A DNA stretch of 59,594 nucleotides from Deinococcus yavapaiensis KR-236 (GCF_003217515.1 NZ_QJSX01000020.1:1-59594), one strand, 5' to 3'. Shown: positions 1-10,909, numbered from the stretch's first letter. The notes: a model not told the origin generated them from the sequence alone. Made by a program: numbers and translations.

Positions 1-111
1 GCTCAAGCTCATGTAGCCGTGCTGTTCGGTGCTGCCGAGCGGGAGGATGCAGCGGTCGTCGCGTTGCAAGTACGCCTCCACTTGCATCCAGTTCATCGAT
101 TCAATGTTCAT
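1..111 (-). CDS. creatininase-family hydrolase, N-terminal fragment
   Basis: The first 37 codons of a leftward gene run off the left edge. The reverse strand reads MNIESMNWMQVEAYLQ, then LPLGSTEQHG, the N-terminal metal-site signature of creatininase/creatinine amidohydrolase enzymes (the E and H bind metal). The family hydrolyses cyclic or linear amides. The ATG overlaps the end of the upstream GntR gene by 11 bases, so the two are probably co-translated. As last gene of the ABC-importer operon it probably processes the imported compound. The substrate cannot be named from 37 residues. Confidence 0.8.
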   Translation of the reverse strand, partial: MNIESMNWMQVEAYLQRDDRCILPLGSTEQHGYMSLS

Positions 112-1111
112 GACGGTTCCTTTCTCTGAGTAACGCGCGCTGCTGGGCGATCACGGGCAGGACGGTGCGCTGCGTGTCGTCGACGTCCACGGCGTGGCGG
201 TACTCGAACGCGAACTGACCGGGCTTCAGGGCGGTGACGATGCCGTCGGCGCCGCTCGCGAAGATCGCGCCGTCGCACCACGCGAGGATGGCGGGAAGGT
301 CTCGGCCCGCGAGGTGCGTGGCGCGCACGTCCAGCACTTGCGGCGCGAAGCGATGCACGCCCGCCAAGAACGTCGGAAGGAAGTCGTCGAAGGTCGCGAC
401 CAAGGCCAAGCGCGTCTCGGGCGCGAGGTTGGCGAGCTTGCCGCGCGTCTCGAACGACACGGCGACGCGCAACGGCACGATCTCCAAGGTCGGCAAGGCG
501 GCGCGCGCCTCGGCGAGGCGGTGCCCGAGCGTCAAGACGACGTCCGCGCCGCGAACGTCCGCGAGGACGCTCGGCGAGGAAAGTTGCGTGAACGTCACTG
601 CTTGCACGCGGTCTTCGGGCCGCAGGAGGTTCTGGAGTTCGCTCGTGTAGCCTCGCGTCGCCGCGTCCAGCACGCCGACGAGCACGACGTGCACCCCGAC
701 GTCCTTGGAGGTGTGTCCGCGCGCCACCATCGCCTGCAAGATTTCCACGACCTGCTCGGGCTCGATGCCGTCACGCGCCGCGTGATCCAAGAGGTCGCCG
801 ATGCGGGCGCGCAAAGCGGTGAAGTCGCGCGTGGGACGCCCCGTGCCGTGATCGGCGACGAAGGTGCCGCGCCTAGGATGCGTCACGATGAGGCCGCGCG
901 CCGCGAGGTCCTTGTAGACTTGCGCGACCGTCACGTGCGCGACGCCCGTCTGTCCCACGAGCTCTCGCACGCTCGGCAAGCGCGTGCCGGGCGGCAAGTC
1001 GCCGCACGCGATGCCGTACTCGATTTGGCCGCGCAGCTGCACGCCCAAAGGCACGCTGAGCATGCGGTCCACCGTGAAAGGCGCGATGTCCGCTTCCACC
1101 TCGGGCCGCAT
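101..1111 (-). CDS. GntR-family transcriptional regulator
   Basis: The protein has 336 aa. Residues ~10-75 form a GntR winged helix (LRGQIEYGIACGDLPPGTRLPS, with PSVRELV, then TVAQVYKDLAARGLI and a GTFVAD wing). The remaining ~250 residues are an effector-binding domain that I cannot assign to a subfamily. The start ATG shares one base with the stop of the ATPase gene (TGATG), which fixes the start. It sits inside the peptide-importer operon and is likely its autoregulator; a GTTATG-N6-CATAAC repeat in front of the operon is a plausible target. Confidence 0.85.
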   Translation of the reverse strand: MRPEVEADIAPFTVDRMLSVPLGVQLRGQIEYGIACGDLPPGTRLPSVRELVGQTGVAHVTVAQVYKDLAARGLIVTHPRRGTFVADHGTGRPTRDFTALRARIGDLLDHAARDGIEPEQVVEILQAMVARGHTSKDVGVHVVLVGVLDAATRGYTSELQNLLRPEDRVQAVTFTQLSSPSVLADVRGADVVLTLGHRLAEARAALPTLEIVPLRVAVSFETRGKLANLAPETRLALVATFDDFLPTFLAGVHRFAPQVLDVRATHLAGRDLPAILAWCDGAIFASGADGIVTALKPGQFAFEYRHAVDVDDTQRTVLPVIAQQRALLRERNRHEH

Positions 1112-2151
1112 CAACGCACCTCGGCAGGTTGGTCGGCGGGCCGCAAGGCGGGATCGAAGAGGTGGCAGGCGACGCTTTGCCCGAGCCGAATCTCGGTGAG
1201 CTCGGGTCGGTCGGTCGCGCAGCGATCGAAGGCGTACGGGCAGCGCGTGCGAAACGGGCAGCCGCTCGGAACGTTCAGCGGACTCGGCAACTCGCCCGAC
1301 ACAGCGGGCGCGTCCACGCGGTGCGCGGGGTCGAGGTGCGGCGCGGCGGCGAGCAGAGCGCGCGTGTACGGATGGGCGGGCGCCTCGAAAAGCTCCTGCG
1401 TCGTTCCGACCTCCACGACCCGCCCGAGGTACATCACGGCGACGCGGTGCGAGATGTGGCGCACGAGCCGCAAGTCGTGCGCGACGAACAAGACGGTGAG
1501 GCCGAGCTTCTCTTGCAGTTCGAGCAGCAAGTTCACGACTTGCGCCTGCACGGACACGTCGAGCGCGGAGACGAGCTCGTCGGCGACGAGGCAGTCGGGT
1601 TCCATGGCGAGCGCCCGCGCGATCCCGATGCGCTGACGCTGCCCGCCGCTGAACTCGTGCGGAAGGCGGTTCTCGGCCTCGGGGGAGAGGCCGACCAATC
1701 CGAGCAGTTCGCGTACCCGCTCGCCTTGCTGCTCTTTGGGGCGCAGCTTGTGGACGGTGAGGACTTCGCGCAGCACCTGGCCGACCGTCATGCGCGGATT
1801 GAGCGACGAGAAGGGATCTTGAAAGATCATCTGCACGCGGCGGTAGTACATGCGCAGATCCTCGGCGCCGAGCGTCAGGACTTCGCGTCCGTCGTAGCGG
1901 ATGCTGCCGGCGTCCGCTTTGTGCAGCCGTACGATGCAGCGCGCGAGCGTGGATTTGCCGCAACCGCTTTCCCCGACGATGCCGAGCGTCTCGCCGCGCC
2001 GCACTTGCAAATTCACGTCCGTCAAGGCCCGCACGACCTTCGGAGCTTCGCCGCGCCAGCGGCTCAGGAAGCTTCGCCGCACCGGGAAGGTCTTCGTGAG
2101 GGCTTGAATGTCGAGGAGGTACTCGTTCGACGTCACGGCGTTCGCGGTCAT
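1111..2151 (-). CDS. oligopeptide/dipeptide ABC transporter ATPase, OppF/DppF type
   Basis: This 346-aa cytoplasmic ATPase energises import through the two permeases upstream. It has Walker A GESGCGKST, signature SGGQRQRIGIARAL, a Walker B ending in DE (VADELVSALD, Val replacing the usual Glu+1 context) and the H-loop VAHDL. The C-terminal oligo_HPY extension ends with RCPYAFDRCA, whose cysteines are typical of OppF/DppF. The ATG overlaps the stop of the previous ATPase (ATGA). The longer upstream reading frame is only read-through into that gene. Confidence 0.93.
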   Translation of the reverse strand: MTANAVTSNEYLLDIQALTKTFPVRRSFLSRWRGEAPKVVRALTDVNLQVRRGETLGIVGESGCGKSTLARCIVRLHKADAGSIRYDGREVLTLGAEDLRMYYRRVQMIFQDPFSSLNPRMTVGQVLREVLTVHKLRPKEQQGERVRELLGLVGLSPEAENRLPHEFSGGQRQRIGIARALAMEPDCLVADELVSALDVSVQAQVVNLLLELQEKLGLTVLFVAHDLRLVRHISHRVAVMYLGRVVEVGTTQELFEAPAHPYTRALLAAAPHLDPAHRVDAPAVSGELPSPLNVPSGCPFRTRCPYAFDRCATDRPELTEIRLGQSVACHLFDPALRPADQPAEVR

Positions 2152-3152
2152 ACCACCACCTCGTTCACGAGCGGCAGCTTGGCGTAGTGAACGCACGCGC
2201 TCGCTCGACTCGGCGCGATTTCGATCAGGGGCGGCTCGCTTCCCAGGCACGCGTTCGTGTGAAAGGCGCAGCGCGGCGCGAAGGCGCAGCCTGCCGGAAG
2301 GTGCCGCAAATCGGGCGGCGAGCCGGGGATGGGTTGCAGCGGACGACGGTGCGCGCCGCTGTCGGGCAAGCTTCTCAGCAAGCCGAGGGTGTAGGCGTGC
2401 TTCGGCGCACTGAAAACGTCCGTGACGTTCGCCGTTTCCACGAGGCGGCCCGCGTACATCACGGCGACGCGGTCGCAGGTTTGCGCGACGACGCCGAGGT
2501 CGTGCGTCACGAGGACGATGCTCATGCCGAGCTGCTCTCGCAACTTCAGCAACAGGCGCAGAATCTGGTCTTGAATCGTCACGTCGAGGGCCGTCGTGGG
2601 CTCGTCGGCGAGCAGGACGCGCGGTTCGGACGCGAGCGCGATCGCGATCATCGCGCGCTGCCGCATGCCGCCCGAGAATTGGTGCGCGTAATCGCTGAGC
2701 CGCGTGCGCGCGCTCGGAATGCCGACGAGGTCGAGCAGTTCCACGGCGCGCTCGTTCGCCGCCTTGCCGGTGAGGCCGCGGTGCTCGCGCAGATTCTCGC
2801 GAATTTGCTCGCCGATCGTCAGAACGGGATTGAGGGCCGTCATGGGCTCTTGGAAGATCATGCCGATCTGCGCGCCGCGCACGTTGCGCAGCTTGGCTTC
2901 CGACAAGCCGACGAGGTTGTGCCCGCCGTACTCGATGGTGCCGGTCACGCGCACGGGCTTGCGGTGCAGTTGCAGCAACGCGCGTAGCGTGACGCTCTTG
3001 CCACTGCCGCTCTCGCCGACGAGGCCGAGCACCTCGCCCGGCTGCAAGTCGAAGTTCACGCCGCGTACCGCGTGCAACTCGCCGCGCGGCGTGGGAATGC
3101 GCACGTCGAGGTCACGCACACGCAAAACGGGGGAGGGGAGGGGCGCGCTCAC
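2148..3152 (-). CDS. oligopeptide/dipeptide ABC transporter ATPase, OppD/DppD type
   Basis: This 334-aa ATPase carries Walker A GESGSGKSVT, Q-loop IFQEPMTALNP, signature FSGGMRQRAMIA, Walker B VLLADEPTTALD and VTHDLGVV. The C-terminal oligo_HPY segment contains GCAFAPRCAF. It starts at GTG because that GTG overlaps the permease stop (GTGA); longer in-frame extensions lie inside the permease gene. It forms a heterodimer with the downstream OppF-type protein, as usual in this family. Confidence 0.93.
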   Translation of the reverse strand: MSAPLPSPVLRVRDLDVRIPTPRGELHAVRGVNFDLQPGEVLGLVGESGSGKSVTLRALLQLHRKPVRVTGTIEYGGHNLVGLSEAKLRNVRGAQIGMIFQEPMTALNPVLTIGEQIRENLREHRGLTGKAANERAVELLDLVGIPSARTRLSDYAHQFSGGMRQRAMIAIALASEPRVLLADEPTTALDVTIQDQILRLLLKLREQLGMSIVLVTHDLGVVAQTCDRVAVMYAGRLVETANVTDVFSAPKHAYTLGLLRSLPDSGAHRRPLQPIPGSPPDLRHLPAGCAFAPRCAFHTNACLGSEPPLIEIAPSRASACVHYAKLPLVNEVVV

Positions 3153-4003
3153 GAGCGGGGCCTCAAGGCGTCGGCGAGTCCGTCGCCGATGAGGCTGAAG
3201 GCGACTCCGGCGAGGGTGAGGGCGAGGCCGGGGAAGCCGGCGATCCACCACGCGGTCGCCATGAAGTTCTTGCCGTCGGCGACCATGACGCCCCACTCGG
3301 GCGTGGGCGGTTGCGCGCCGAGACCGAGGTACCCGAGGGACGCGCCGAGCAGGATGCCGAGGCTCATGTCGGTCATGAGGTACACGATGGCGGGCGTCAC
3401 GGCGTTCGGCAGGACGTGCCGCAGCAGCACGCGGGACGGTCCGAAGCCCAGCACCCGCGCGGCCTGCGCGTACTCCGTTTCCTTTTGCGCCATGACTTCG
3501 GCGCGCACGAGTCGCCAGTACGACACCCACCCGACGGCGCTCACGGCGATGTACATGTTCGTGAGGCCCGGGCCGAGCACCGCGACGATCGCGATGACGA
3601 GCACGAGGAACGGAAAGACGACGACGAGGTCCGCGACGCGTCCGATCATGGCGTCGAACCACTTGCCGACGAAGCCCGTGAAGGCTCCGAGGAGCGTGCC
3701 GAACACGAAGGGGAAGAGCGTCGTGAACACGGCGATTTGAAGGTCGACTTGCGCGCCGAAGATGATGCGGCTGAAGATGTCGCGCCCGAAGTTGTCCGTG
3801 CCGAACAGGTGCTTGGCGGACGGACCTTGCAAAATGGCGGTGTAGTCGAAGTCGGTGGGGCTGTACGGCGCGAGGAGCTTCGGGGCGACCGCCGCGATGA
3901 CGAGCGGCAGCAGCAGCAGCAAGCCCGCGATCAAGGTCGGCTTGGGACGGCGCCGCGTGCGCCGAGGCGCGACCGAGGTGACGGGGGGAGCGGTGGTGGT
4001 CAA
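3149..4003 (-). CDS. peptide-type ABC transporter permease, DppC/OppC type
   Basis: This 284-aa inner-membrane protein has about six transmembrane segments, an N-terminal helix at residues ~24-45, the DppC hallmark HLFGTDNFGRDIFSR near residues 65-80, and the EAA loop EYAQAARVLGFGPSRVLLRHV. The start is TTG with a strong Shine-Dalgarno (GGAAGGAGG, 6 bases upstream). It follows the DppB-type permease by 22 bases and pairs with it. Confidence 0.92.
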   Translation of the reverse strand: MTTTAPPVTSVAPRRTRRRPKPTLIAGLLLLLPLVIAAVAPKLLAPYSPTDFDYTAILQGPSAKHLFGTDNFGRDIFSRIIFGAQVDLQIAVFTTLFPFVFGTLLGAFTGFVGKWFDAMIGRVADLVVVFPFLVLVIAIVAVLGPGLTNMYIAVSAVGWVSYWRLVRAEVMAQKETEYAQAARVLGFGPSRVLLRHVLPNAVTPAIVYLMTDMSLGILLGASLGYLGLGAQPPTPEWGVMVADGKNFMATAWWIAGFPGLALTLAGVAFSLIGDGLADALRPRS

Positions 4004-4025
4004 GGCAGTCCTCCTTCCGGTGAGG

Positions 4026-4964
4026 TCACGCGTGCTCTACGCGCGGATCGAGGCGGGCGTGCACGAGGTCGGTCATCAGGAACACCAGCGAGACGAGCAC
4101 GGCGAACACGAGCGTGAGCCCTTGAATGACGGGGTAGTCGCGACCGAAGATCGCGTCGATCATGAGGCGGCCGACGCCGGGAATCGCGAACACCGACTCG
4201 GTGATGACGGCTCCGCCGATGAGGGCGCCGATGTTGAGGCCCAGCAGCGTGATGGTCGAGATGAGGGCGTTGCGCAGCACGTGCCGACTCAGCACGACGC
4301 GCGTTCGAAGCCCCTTGGAGCGCGCGAACTCCACGTACTCCGCCGTGAGCACCTCCAAGATGGAGTTGCGCAGCGTTCGCACGAGAATCGCGGCGAGGTT
4401 GAAGCCGAGCGTGAGGGCGGGCAGGAACAGGTGGTAGAGGCGGTCGCCGAACGAGTCGCCGTACCCGCCGATGGGAAACCACTGCAACTTCGCGCCGAGC
4501 AAGGTCAGGAGTTGCAGCGCCACGTAGAACACGGGCAGCGACAAGCCGATTTGGAACAGGCCGCGAATGACGCCGTCCACCCAGGTGTTCCTGCGAACGG
4601 CGGCGAGAATCGCGAGCGGCACCGCCATGACCACCCCGAGGATGGACGCGTACACGCTCAAGAAGAGCGTGACGGGCAGTCGCTCGCCGACGAGGCGCAG
4701 CACGGGCACCTTGAGGCTGGTGCTCTCGCCGAGGTCGCCTCGCACGAGGTGCTGCACGAAGATCCAGAACTGCACGACGAGGGGTTGGTCGAGGCCGAGT
4801 TCGCGCTTCTTGCGCGCTACGATTTCAGGCGTGGCGCGGTCTCCGAGGATGGCGCTCGCCGGATCGCCCGGCAACAAGCGCACGAGCAGGAACACGAGGA
4901 TCAGCACGGCGATGAACGTCGGGATGATCTGCAGCAGGCGTTTGAGAACGTACGAGGCGCGCAT
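4026..4964 (-). CDS. peptide-type ABC transporter permease, DppB/OppB type
   Basis: This 312-aa membrane permease has the DppB N-terminal helix (residues ~8-30), LLPGDPA, ELGLDQPLVVQF, and an EAA loop near EYVEFARSKGLRTRVVLSRHV. The ATG is preceded by AGGAGC. It lies 58 bases downstream of the binding-protein gene, across a perfect 36-base palindrome that probably lowers permease expression relative to the binding protein. Confidence 0.92.
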   Translation of the reverse strand: MRASYVLKRLLQIIPTFIAVLILVFLLVRLLPGDPASAILGDRATPEIVARKKRELGLDQPLVVQFWIFVQHLVRGDLGESTSLKVPVLRLVGERLPVTLFLSVYASILGVVMAVPLAILAAVRRNTWVDGVIRGLFQIGLSLPVFYVALQLLTLLGAKLQWFPIGGYGDSFGDRLYHLFLPALTLGFNLAAILVRTLRNSILEVLTAEYVEFARSKGLRTRVVLSRHVLRNALISTITLLGLNIGALIGGAVITESVFAIPGVGRLMIDAIFGRDYPVIQGLTLVFAVLVSLVFLMTDLVHARLDPRVEHA

Positions 4965-4978
4965 CGGTTGCTCCTAGA

Positions 4979-5014
4979 GGAAGGCCGGTCCGACGGCCGT
5001 CGGACCGGCCTTCC
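4979..5014 (-). terminator. perfect 36-base palindrome between binding-protein and permease genes
   Basis: Positions 4979-4996 are the exact reverse complement of 4997-5014 (GC-rich, starting GGAAGGCCGG). As RNA it forms an 18-bp hairpin with essentially no loop. There is no T-run on either side. Its position suggests an mRNA-stabilising or attenuating hairpin rather than a full terminator: it would leave the binding-protein message in excess over the permease/ATPase message. The regulatory role is inferred. Confidence 0.6.
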
Positions 5015-5022
5015 GAGTCAGG

Positions 5023-6597
5023 TCACTTGTCGAGGTACGTGGCCGCGAAGATGTTGTTGCCGAGGGGAATTTGCACGAAGCCCTTGACGTTCTTGGCGAG
5101 CGCGACGGGGTACGGCGTTTCGTAGAGGTACACGATGGGCGCCGCCTCGTGGTAGAGCGTTTGGATACGGCGGTAGATGGACGCGCGCTTCACGCGGCTC
5201 GTCTCAGATTGGCTCTGCTCGAAAAGCTTTTCGATTTCCGCGCTTTTGAAGCCCGTGTGCAGCGACTCGACGGTGGCGTAGATCGCGAAGTACGTCGTGA
5301 TCTGGCTGGGGTCGTTGATGTCGTTCGTCCATCCGCCCGTGCGCATCTGGAAGTCGTTGGCGCGGTAGCGGGCGGTCTTCGTTGCGGCGTCGAGCTGCTC
5401 GATCTTGAGCTTCACGCCGATCTGCGCCCACATCTGCTGCAACGCCGTCAGTTGCGCGAGGTCGTTGGCGCTGCCGCTCGTCGCCATGCTCGTGACCTCG
5501 AAGCCGTTCTTGTACCCGGCGGCGGCCATGAGGGCCTTGGCCTTGTCGAGGTTGTACGGGAAGCCTTTTTGCGACGTGTCGAACAGGGGCGTCGTGGAGG
5601 ACATGAACGAATTCATGGGCTTGCCGACTCCGTACGTGACGATCTGGATGAGGGCGTCCTTGTTCGTGGCGTAGTTCAGCGCTTGGCGCACGCGCACGTC
5701 GCTCAAAGGGTTCGTGCTGCCGTCCTTGAGCTTGGGACGGTTGTTCATGGTGATGAAGTTGACTTGGGTGGACGGGAACAGCGCCATGTTGATCTTCGGG
5801 TTGGCCTTGAGCTCGTTCACGCGGGCGAGCGGAATGAACTCGGCGCCTTGGATCTCACCGGCTTGCAGTTTCAGGATGCGGGTGTTGTCGTCGGGGATGA
5901 TCTCGAAGCGCACGGCGTCCAGGTACGGGAGGGCCTTGCCGTCCTCGCCTTTCTTCCAGTAGTACGGATTGCGCTTGATGACCATGTACGAGCCCTTCTT
6001 CCACTCGCTGAGGACGAAGGGACCGGAGCCGATGGGCTTCTCGGCGAAGGCTTTGGCCTTTTCGGCGTCGTTCTTGCCGGCCGCCGCGTTGAACAGCTTT
6101 TGCGACATGATCGCCGAGTTGAAGGTCGCGAGGGCCGCCGCGAGGGTCGGGTCGGGTCGCTTGAGGTTGAGGGTGACGGTGTTGCCGCTCGTGGTGATGT
6201 TGTCGATGGACGCGAGGGACCCGCTCCAATCACCGTTGTCGGGCTTGCGGGCGCGGTCGAGCGACCACTTCACGTCGGCGGCGGTGATGGGGCTGCCGTC
6301 GGCGAACTTGATGCCGGAGCGCAGCGTCAGTTTCATGCTCTTGTTGTCGCTGCTCACCGTGTACGACGAGGCGAGGCCGGGTTGGACGCCTTTGCCGTTG
6401 GCGCTGGGTTGCAGCAAGGTGTCGTAGAGGTTCGTCAGAATCCAGATGTCGAGGTTCGCGTCGTTCAAGACGGGGTCGAGGAACAGCGAGTCGGCGTAGC
6501 GGCCGTACACGAGCGTTCCGCCTCGCTCGACGGCGAGGGATTGCGAGAGAACGAGGGCGGCGCCGAGAGCGAGCGTGGTCCTGACGAGTCGTTTCAT
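5023..6597 (-). CDS. peptide-type ABC transporter substrate-binding protein (SBP family 5)
   Basis: This 524-aa exported protein has a signal peptide at residues 1-22 (MKRLVRTTLALGAALVLSQSLA); there is no lipobox cysteine. The mature part is a family 5 extracellular solute-binding protein: DLVNDANLDIWILTNLYDTL-like start, LRSGIKFADGSPITAADVKWSLDRA, and KPIGSGPFVLSEWKKGSYMVI. Members bind oligopeptides, dipeptides, nickel or sugars; the creatininase at the operon end hints at an amide or peptide ligand. GGAGG lies 6 bases before the ATG. First gene of the operon. Confidence 0.9.
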   Translation of the reverse strand: MKRLVRTTLALGAALVLSQSLAVERGGTLVYGRYADSLFLDPVLNDANLDIWILTNLYDTLLQPSANGKGVQPGLASSYTVSSDNKSMKLTLRSGIKFADGSPITAADVKWSLDRARKPDNGDWSGSLASIDNITTSGNTVTLNLKRPDPTLAAALATFNSAIMSQKLFNAAAGKNDAEKAKAFAEKPIGSGPFVLSEWKKGSYMVIKRNPYYWKKGEDGKALPYLDAVRFEIIPDDNTRILKLQAGEIQGAEFIPLARVNELKANPKINMALFPSTQVNFITMNNRPKLKDGSTNPLSDVRVRQALNYATNKDALIQIVTYGVGKPMNSFMSSTTPLFDTSQKGFPYNLDKAKALMAAAGYKNGFEVTSMATSGSANDLAQLTALQQMWAQIGVKLKIEQLDAATKTARYRANDFQMRTGGWTNDINDPSQITTYFAIYATVESLHTGFKSAEIEKLFEQSQSETSRVKRASIYRRIQTLYHEAAPIVYLYETPYPVALAKNVKGFVQIPLGNNIFAATYLDK

Positions 6598-6630
6598 ACG
6601 TGACCTCCAAGGCGCGGGAACGCCCTTTCT

Positions 6631-6666
6631 GTTATGCCTGTTCTATCTGTTATGGTCGAGCATAAC
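6631..6666. promoter_or_regulatory. candidate GntR operator in the importer/SDR divergent region
   Basis: GTTATG-N6-CATAAC at 6649-6666 is a perfect 6-6-6 inverted repeat, and a further GTTATG half-site lies at 6631-6636, 18 bases (nearly two helical turns) upstream. It sits between the divergently transcribed binding-protein and SDR genes. Geometry fits a GntR dimer, so the regulator encoded at 101-1111 is the natural candidate. Binding is inferred. Confidence 0.5.
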
Positions 6667-6744
6667 ACCTTGCGCCGCCCGTGGCAATCTCTCCTCACGA
6701 GTCCTTTAGACAAGTTTATGGACAGAAGCGCGCGAAGGGCCTTG

Positions 6745-6750
6745 TACACT
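6745..6750 (+). promoter_or_regulatory. -10 box of leaderless SDR transcript
   Basis: TACACT ends 6 bases before the ATG at 6757, so transcription would begin at the start codon. No Shine-Dalgarno is present. A possible TGGACA -35 lies at 6719-6724 with a long 20-base spacer. Confidence 0.55.
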
Positions 6751-6756
6751 GTCGCC

Positions 6757-7566
6757 ATGCAGCAACCTCCACAATCGGCACGTCGCCTCGAAGGTCGCGT
6801 CGTGCTCGTCACGGGCGCCGCGAACGGCATCGGACGCGCCATCGCGCTCGCTTGCGCCGCCGAAGGTGCCCGCCTCGTCGTCGCCGACGTTCAGACGCTC
6901 GGCGAAACGACCGCCGACACCATCACCCAGAGCGGCGGCGAAGCCGTCTTCGTTGCGTGCGACGTATCGAACGCCGCCGACGTGGAGGCGCTCGTCGAGG
7001 CGAGCGTGCGGCGCTTCGGACGCCTCGACGTCCTCGTGAACAACGCGGGCATCGGCGGCGACGCCTCGGCCGCGCACGACCTCGACCTCGAGACGTGGGA
7101 CCGCGTCATCGCCGTCAACTTGCGCGGACCCTTCCTGTGCGCGAAGTACGCCTTGCCGCATCTCATGGCGAACGGGGCGGGCGCCGTCGTGAACGTCGCG
7201 TCCACCTTCGGACTCATCGGCGCGCCGAACGCTCCCGCCTACTGCGCTTCCAAGGGGGGCGTCGTGAACCTCACGCGGCAACTCGCCGTGGACTACGGCA
7301 AGCGCGGCGTGCGCGTCAACGCCGTCTGCCCCGGTTACATCGACACGGACATGGGGGGGCGGCGCGCCAGCCTTTCTCCGGAAGCGTCGCGCGCCGCCAA
7401 CGCCAAACGCGAAGCGAACGCCGCGCGCCAACCCCTCGGACGCCAAGCGCACGCCGACGAAGTCGCCCGCGCCGTCGTCTTCCTCGCGTCGAACGACGCC
7501 TCGTTCATGACGGGCACCATCATGACCGTGGACGGCGGCTGCACGGCGACGTTCAACTACGACTGA
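6757..7566 (+). CDS. short-chain dehydrogenase/reductase (SDR)
   Basis: This 269-aa classical SDR has TGAANGIG (NAD(P)-binding glycine motif, residues ~18-25), NNAG near residue 95, and catalytic Ser in NVASTFG with YCASK (Tyr-x3-Lys). ADVQ after the second strand suggests NAD(H) preference. The C-terminal FMTGTIMTVDGG is typical of the FabG-like group. I choose the ATG at 6757 because a -10 box sits 6 bases upstream; an in-frame ATG at 6634 would place the -10 inside the gene. The substrate is unknown. Confidence 0.88.
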   Translation: MQQPPQSARRLEGRVVLVTGAANGIGRAIALACAAEGARLVVADVQTLGETTADTITQSGGEAVFVACDVSNAADVEALVEASVRRFGRLDVLVNNAGIGGDASAAHDLDLETWDRVIAVNLRGPFLCAKYALPHLMANGAGAVVNVASTFGLIGAPNAPAYCASKGGVVNLTRQLAVDYGKRGVRVNAVCPGYIDTDMGGRRASLSPEASRAANAKREANAARQPLGRQAHADEVARAVVFLASNDASFMTGTIMTVDGGCTATFNYD

Positions 7567-7581
7567 CTTCTGGAAACGAAA

Positions 7582-7607
7582 AACGCCACTCCGCGTGGAG
7601 TGGCGTT
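7582..7607. terminator. bidirectional terminator between SDR and copA
   Basis: An 11-bp stem (AACGCCACTCC / GGAGTGGCGTT) with a GCGT loop is preceded by A-rich and followed by T-rich sequence, so it can end both the rightward SDR and the leftward copA transcripts. Confidence 0.85.
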
Positions 7608-7624
7608 TTCGCGAAGGGCCGCGC

Positions 7625-10138
<2,514 letters not shown>

Positions 10139-10151
10139 TTCGATCCTCCTG

Positions 10152-10168
10152 ATCCCCTCCCGGGGGAT
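10152..10168. promoter_or_regulatory. inverted repeat in copA leader, candidate CsoR site
   Basis: ATCCCC-N5-GGGGAT lies between the copA -10 and its ribosome site. It has the same 6-5-6 geometry and G/C-tract composition as the repeat in the copZ promoter, as expected if one CsoR controls both arms. It could alternatively act as an mRNA hairpin. Confidence 0.45.
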
Positions 10169-10180
10169 TTTCTTGGCCTC

Positions 10181-10210
10181 ACTATAGCGGTTTCTCGAGG
10201 GGATATGCAA
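10181..10210 (-). promoter_or_regulatory. copA promoter
   Basis: On the minus strand TTGCAT (10210-10205) and TATAGT (10186-10181) are separated by 18 bases, a good sigma-A-type promoter about 43 bases upstream of the copA ATG. Confidence 0.7.
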
Positions 10211-10258
10211 GACTGGGAGAATATTTAGCGTTCTACAGCACTTTTATCGACCGCAGAA

Positions 10259-10287
10259 TTGACACCCACCCCCAGTGGGTATAAGAT
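10259..10287 (+). promoter_or_regulatory. copZ-csoR promoter with embedded operator
   Basis: A consensus TTGACA (10259-10264) and TAAGAT (10282-10287) are spaced 17 bases apart. The spacer is filled by ACCCAC-N5-GTGGGT (10264-10280), an inverted repeat of the CsoR-operator type (C-tract / G-tract halves). A bound repressor would directly block RNA polymerase. Operator identity is inferred from architecture and the adjacent csoR. Confidence 0.7.
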
Positions 10288-10309
10288 GGATGGCGAGGAG
10301 GTTCCATTC

Positions 10310-10519
10310 ATGAGTCGAATCGAACTGCAAGTTTCCGGCATGTCGTGCGGCCACTGTCAAGCGGGCGTCACGAAGGCGCTCAAGTCCGTGCCCGGCGTGA
10401 CCGACGCCCAAGTCGACCTTACGAGCGGCAAGGCTGTCGTTCAAGGCGACGTCGAACCTCGCCTGCTCGTCGAAGCCATCGTCGAAGAAGGCTACGAAGC
10501 CACGATCGCGAGCGCTTGA
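10310..10519 (+). CDS. copZ: copper chaperone CopZ-like (single HMA domain)
   Basis: This 69-aa cytoplasmic protein is one heavy-metal-associated domain: MSCGHC at residues ~10-15 supplies the two Cu(I)-binding cysteines, and GYEATIAS closes the fold. It delivers Cu(I) to CopA. GGCGAGGAGG precedes the ATG. Its stop overlaps the csoR start (TGATG). Confidence 0.92.
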   Translation: MSRIELQVSGMSCGHCQAGVTKALKSVPGVTDAQVDLTSGKAVVQGDVEPRLLVEAIVEEGYEATIASA

Positions 10520-10869
10520 TGACCGACGCCGCCTCCGCCTCTCACGTGTCCGAGCATCCCTCCCCCGAGGAAGGCGCGACGGCGCACGGCGAACACCACC
10601 TCTGCATGCCTGAGGATGCGCGCAAGAAGGCGGCGCGGCGGCTCGCCATCGCCAGGGGTCACCTCGAAAGCGTTCGCCGCTCGCTGGAGGATCCGCACGT
10701 CTACTGCGTCGACGTCCTCAAGCAACTCAAGGCCATCCAAGGTGCCATCGACGGCGCGGCGGCCGTCGTTCTGCGCGGCCACCTCGAAGCGCACGTGGCG
10801 ACCGCGCACGAACGCGGCGACGAGCAGAAAATCGTCGACGAGCTCATGGAAGTCTTCAAGTACACTTGA
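10519..10869 (+). CDS. csoR: CsoR-family copper-sensing repressor
   Basis: The protein has 116 aa (DUF156 all-helical tetramer). Ligand positions read YCVDVL (Cys), then GHLEAH (His and His), i.e. Cys-His-His instead of the Cys-His-Cys of the Mycobacterium prototype; Thermus CsoR has the same variation and the Ni/Co sensor RcnR also uses C-H-H plus an N-terminal His. The first ~30 residues are a His-rich extension (HGEHHLC) that may add a ligand. Metal binding would release the repressor from DNA. Context with copZ/copA argues for copper. Confidence 0.9.
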   Translation: MTDAASASHVSEHPSPEEGATAHGEHHLCMPEDARKKAARRLAIARGHLESVRRSLEDPHVYCVDVLKQLKAIQGAIDGAAAVVLRGHLEAHVATAHERGDEQKIVDELMEVFKYT

Positions 10870-10882
10870 CGTTCTCGGCGTG

Positions 10883-10909
10883 GTCGGCTCTCTCGTAGAG
10901 CCGACTTTG
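10883..10909. terminator. terminator after csoR
   Basis: GTCGGCTCT / AGAGCCGAC, a 9-bp stem with a CTCGT loop followed by TTTGT, lies 13 bases after the csoR stop. Confidence 0.8.

Noticed and set aside
6649..6666. Radiation/desiccation response motif (RDRM) in front of the importer operon
   Set aside because: The TTATG and CATAA halves are similar, but the spacer is 6 not 7 bases and the core differs; a GntR site fits the geometry and the operon better.
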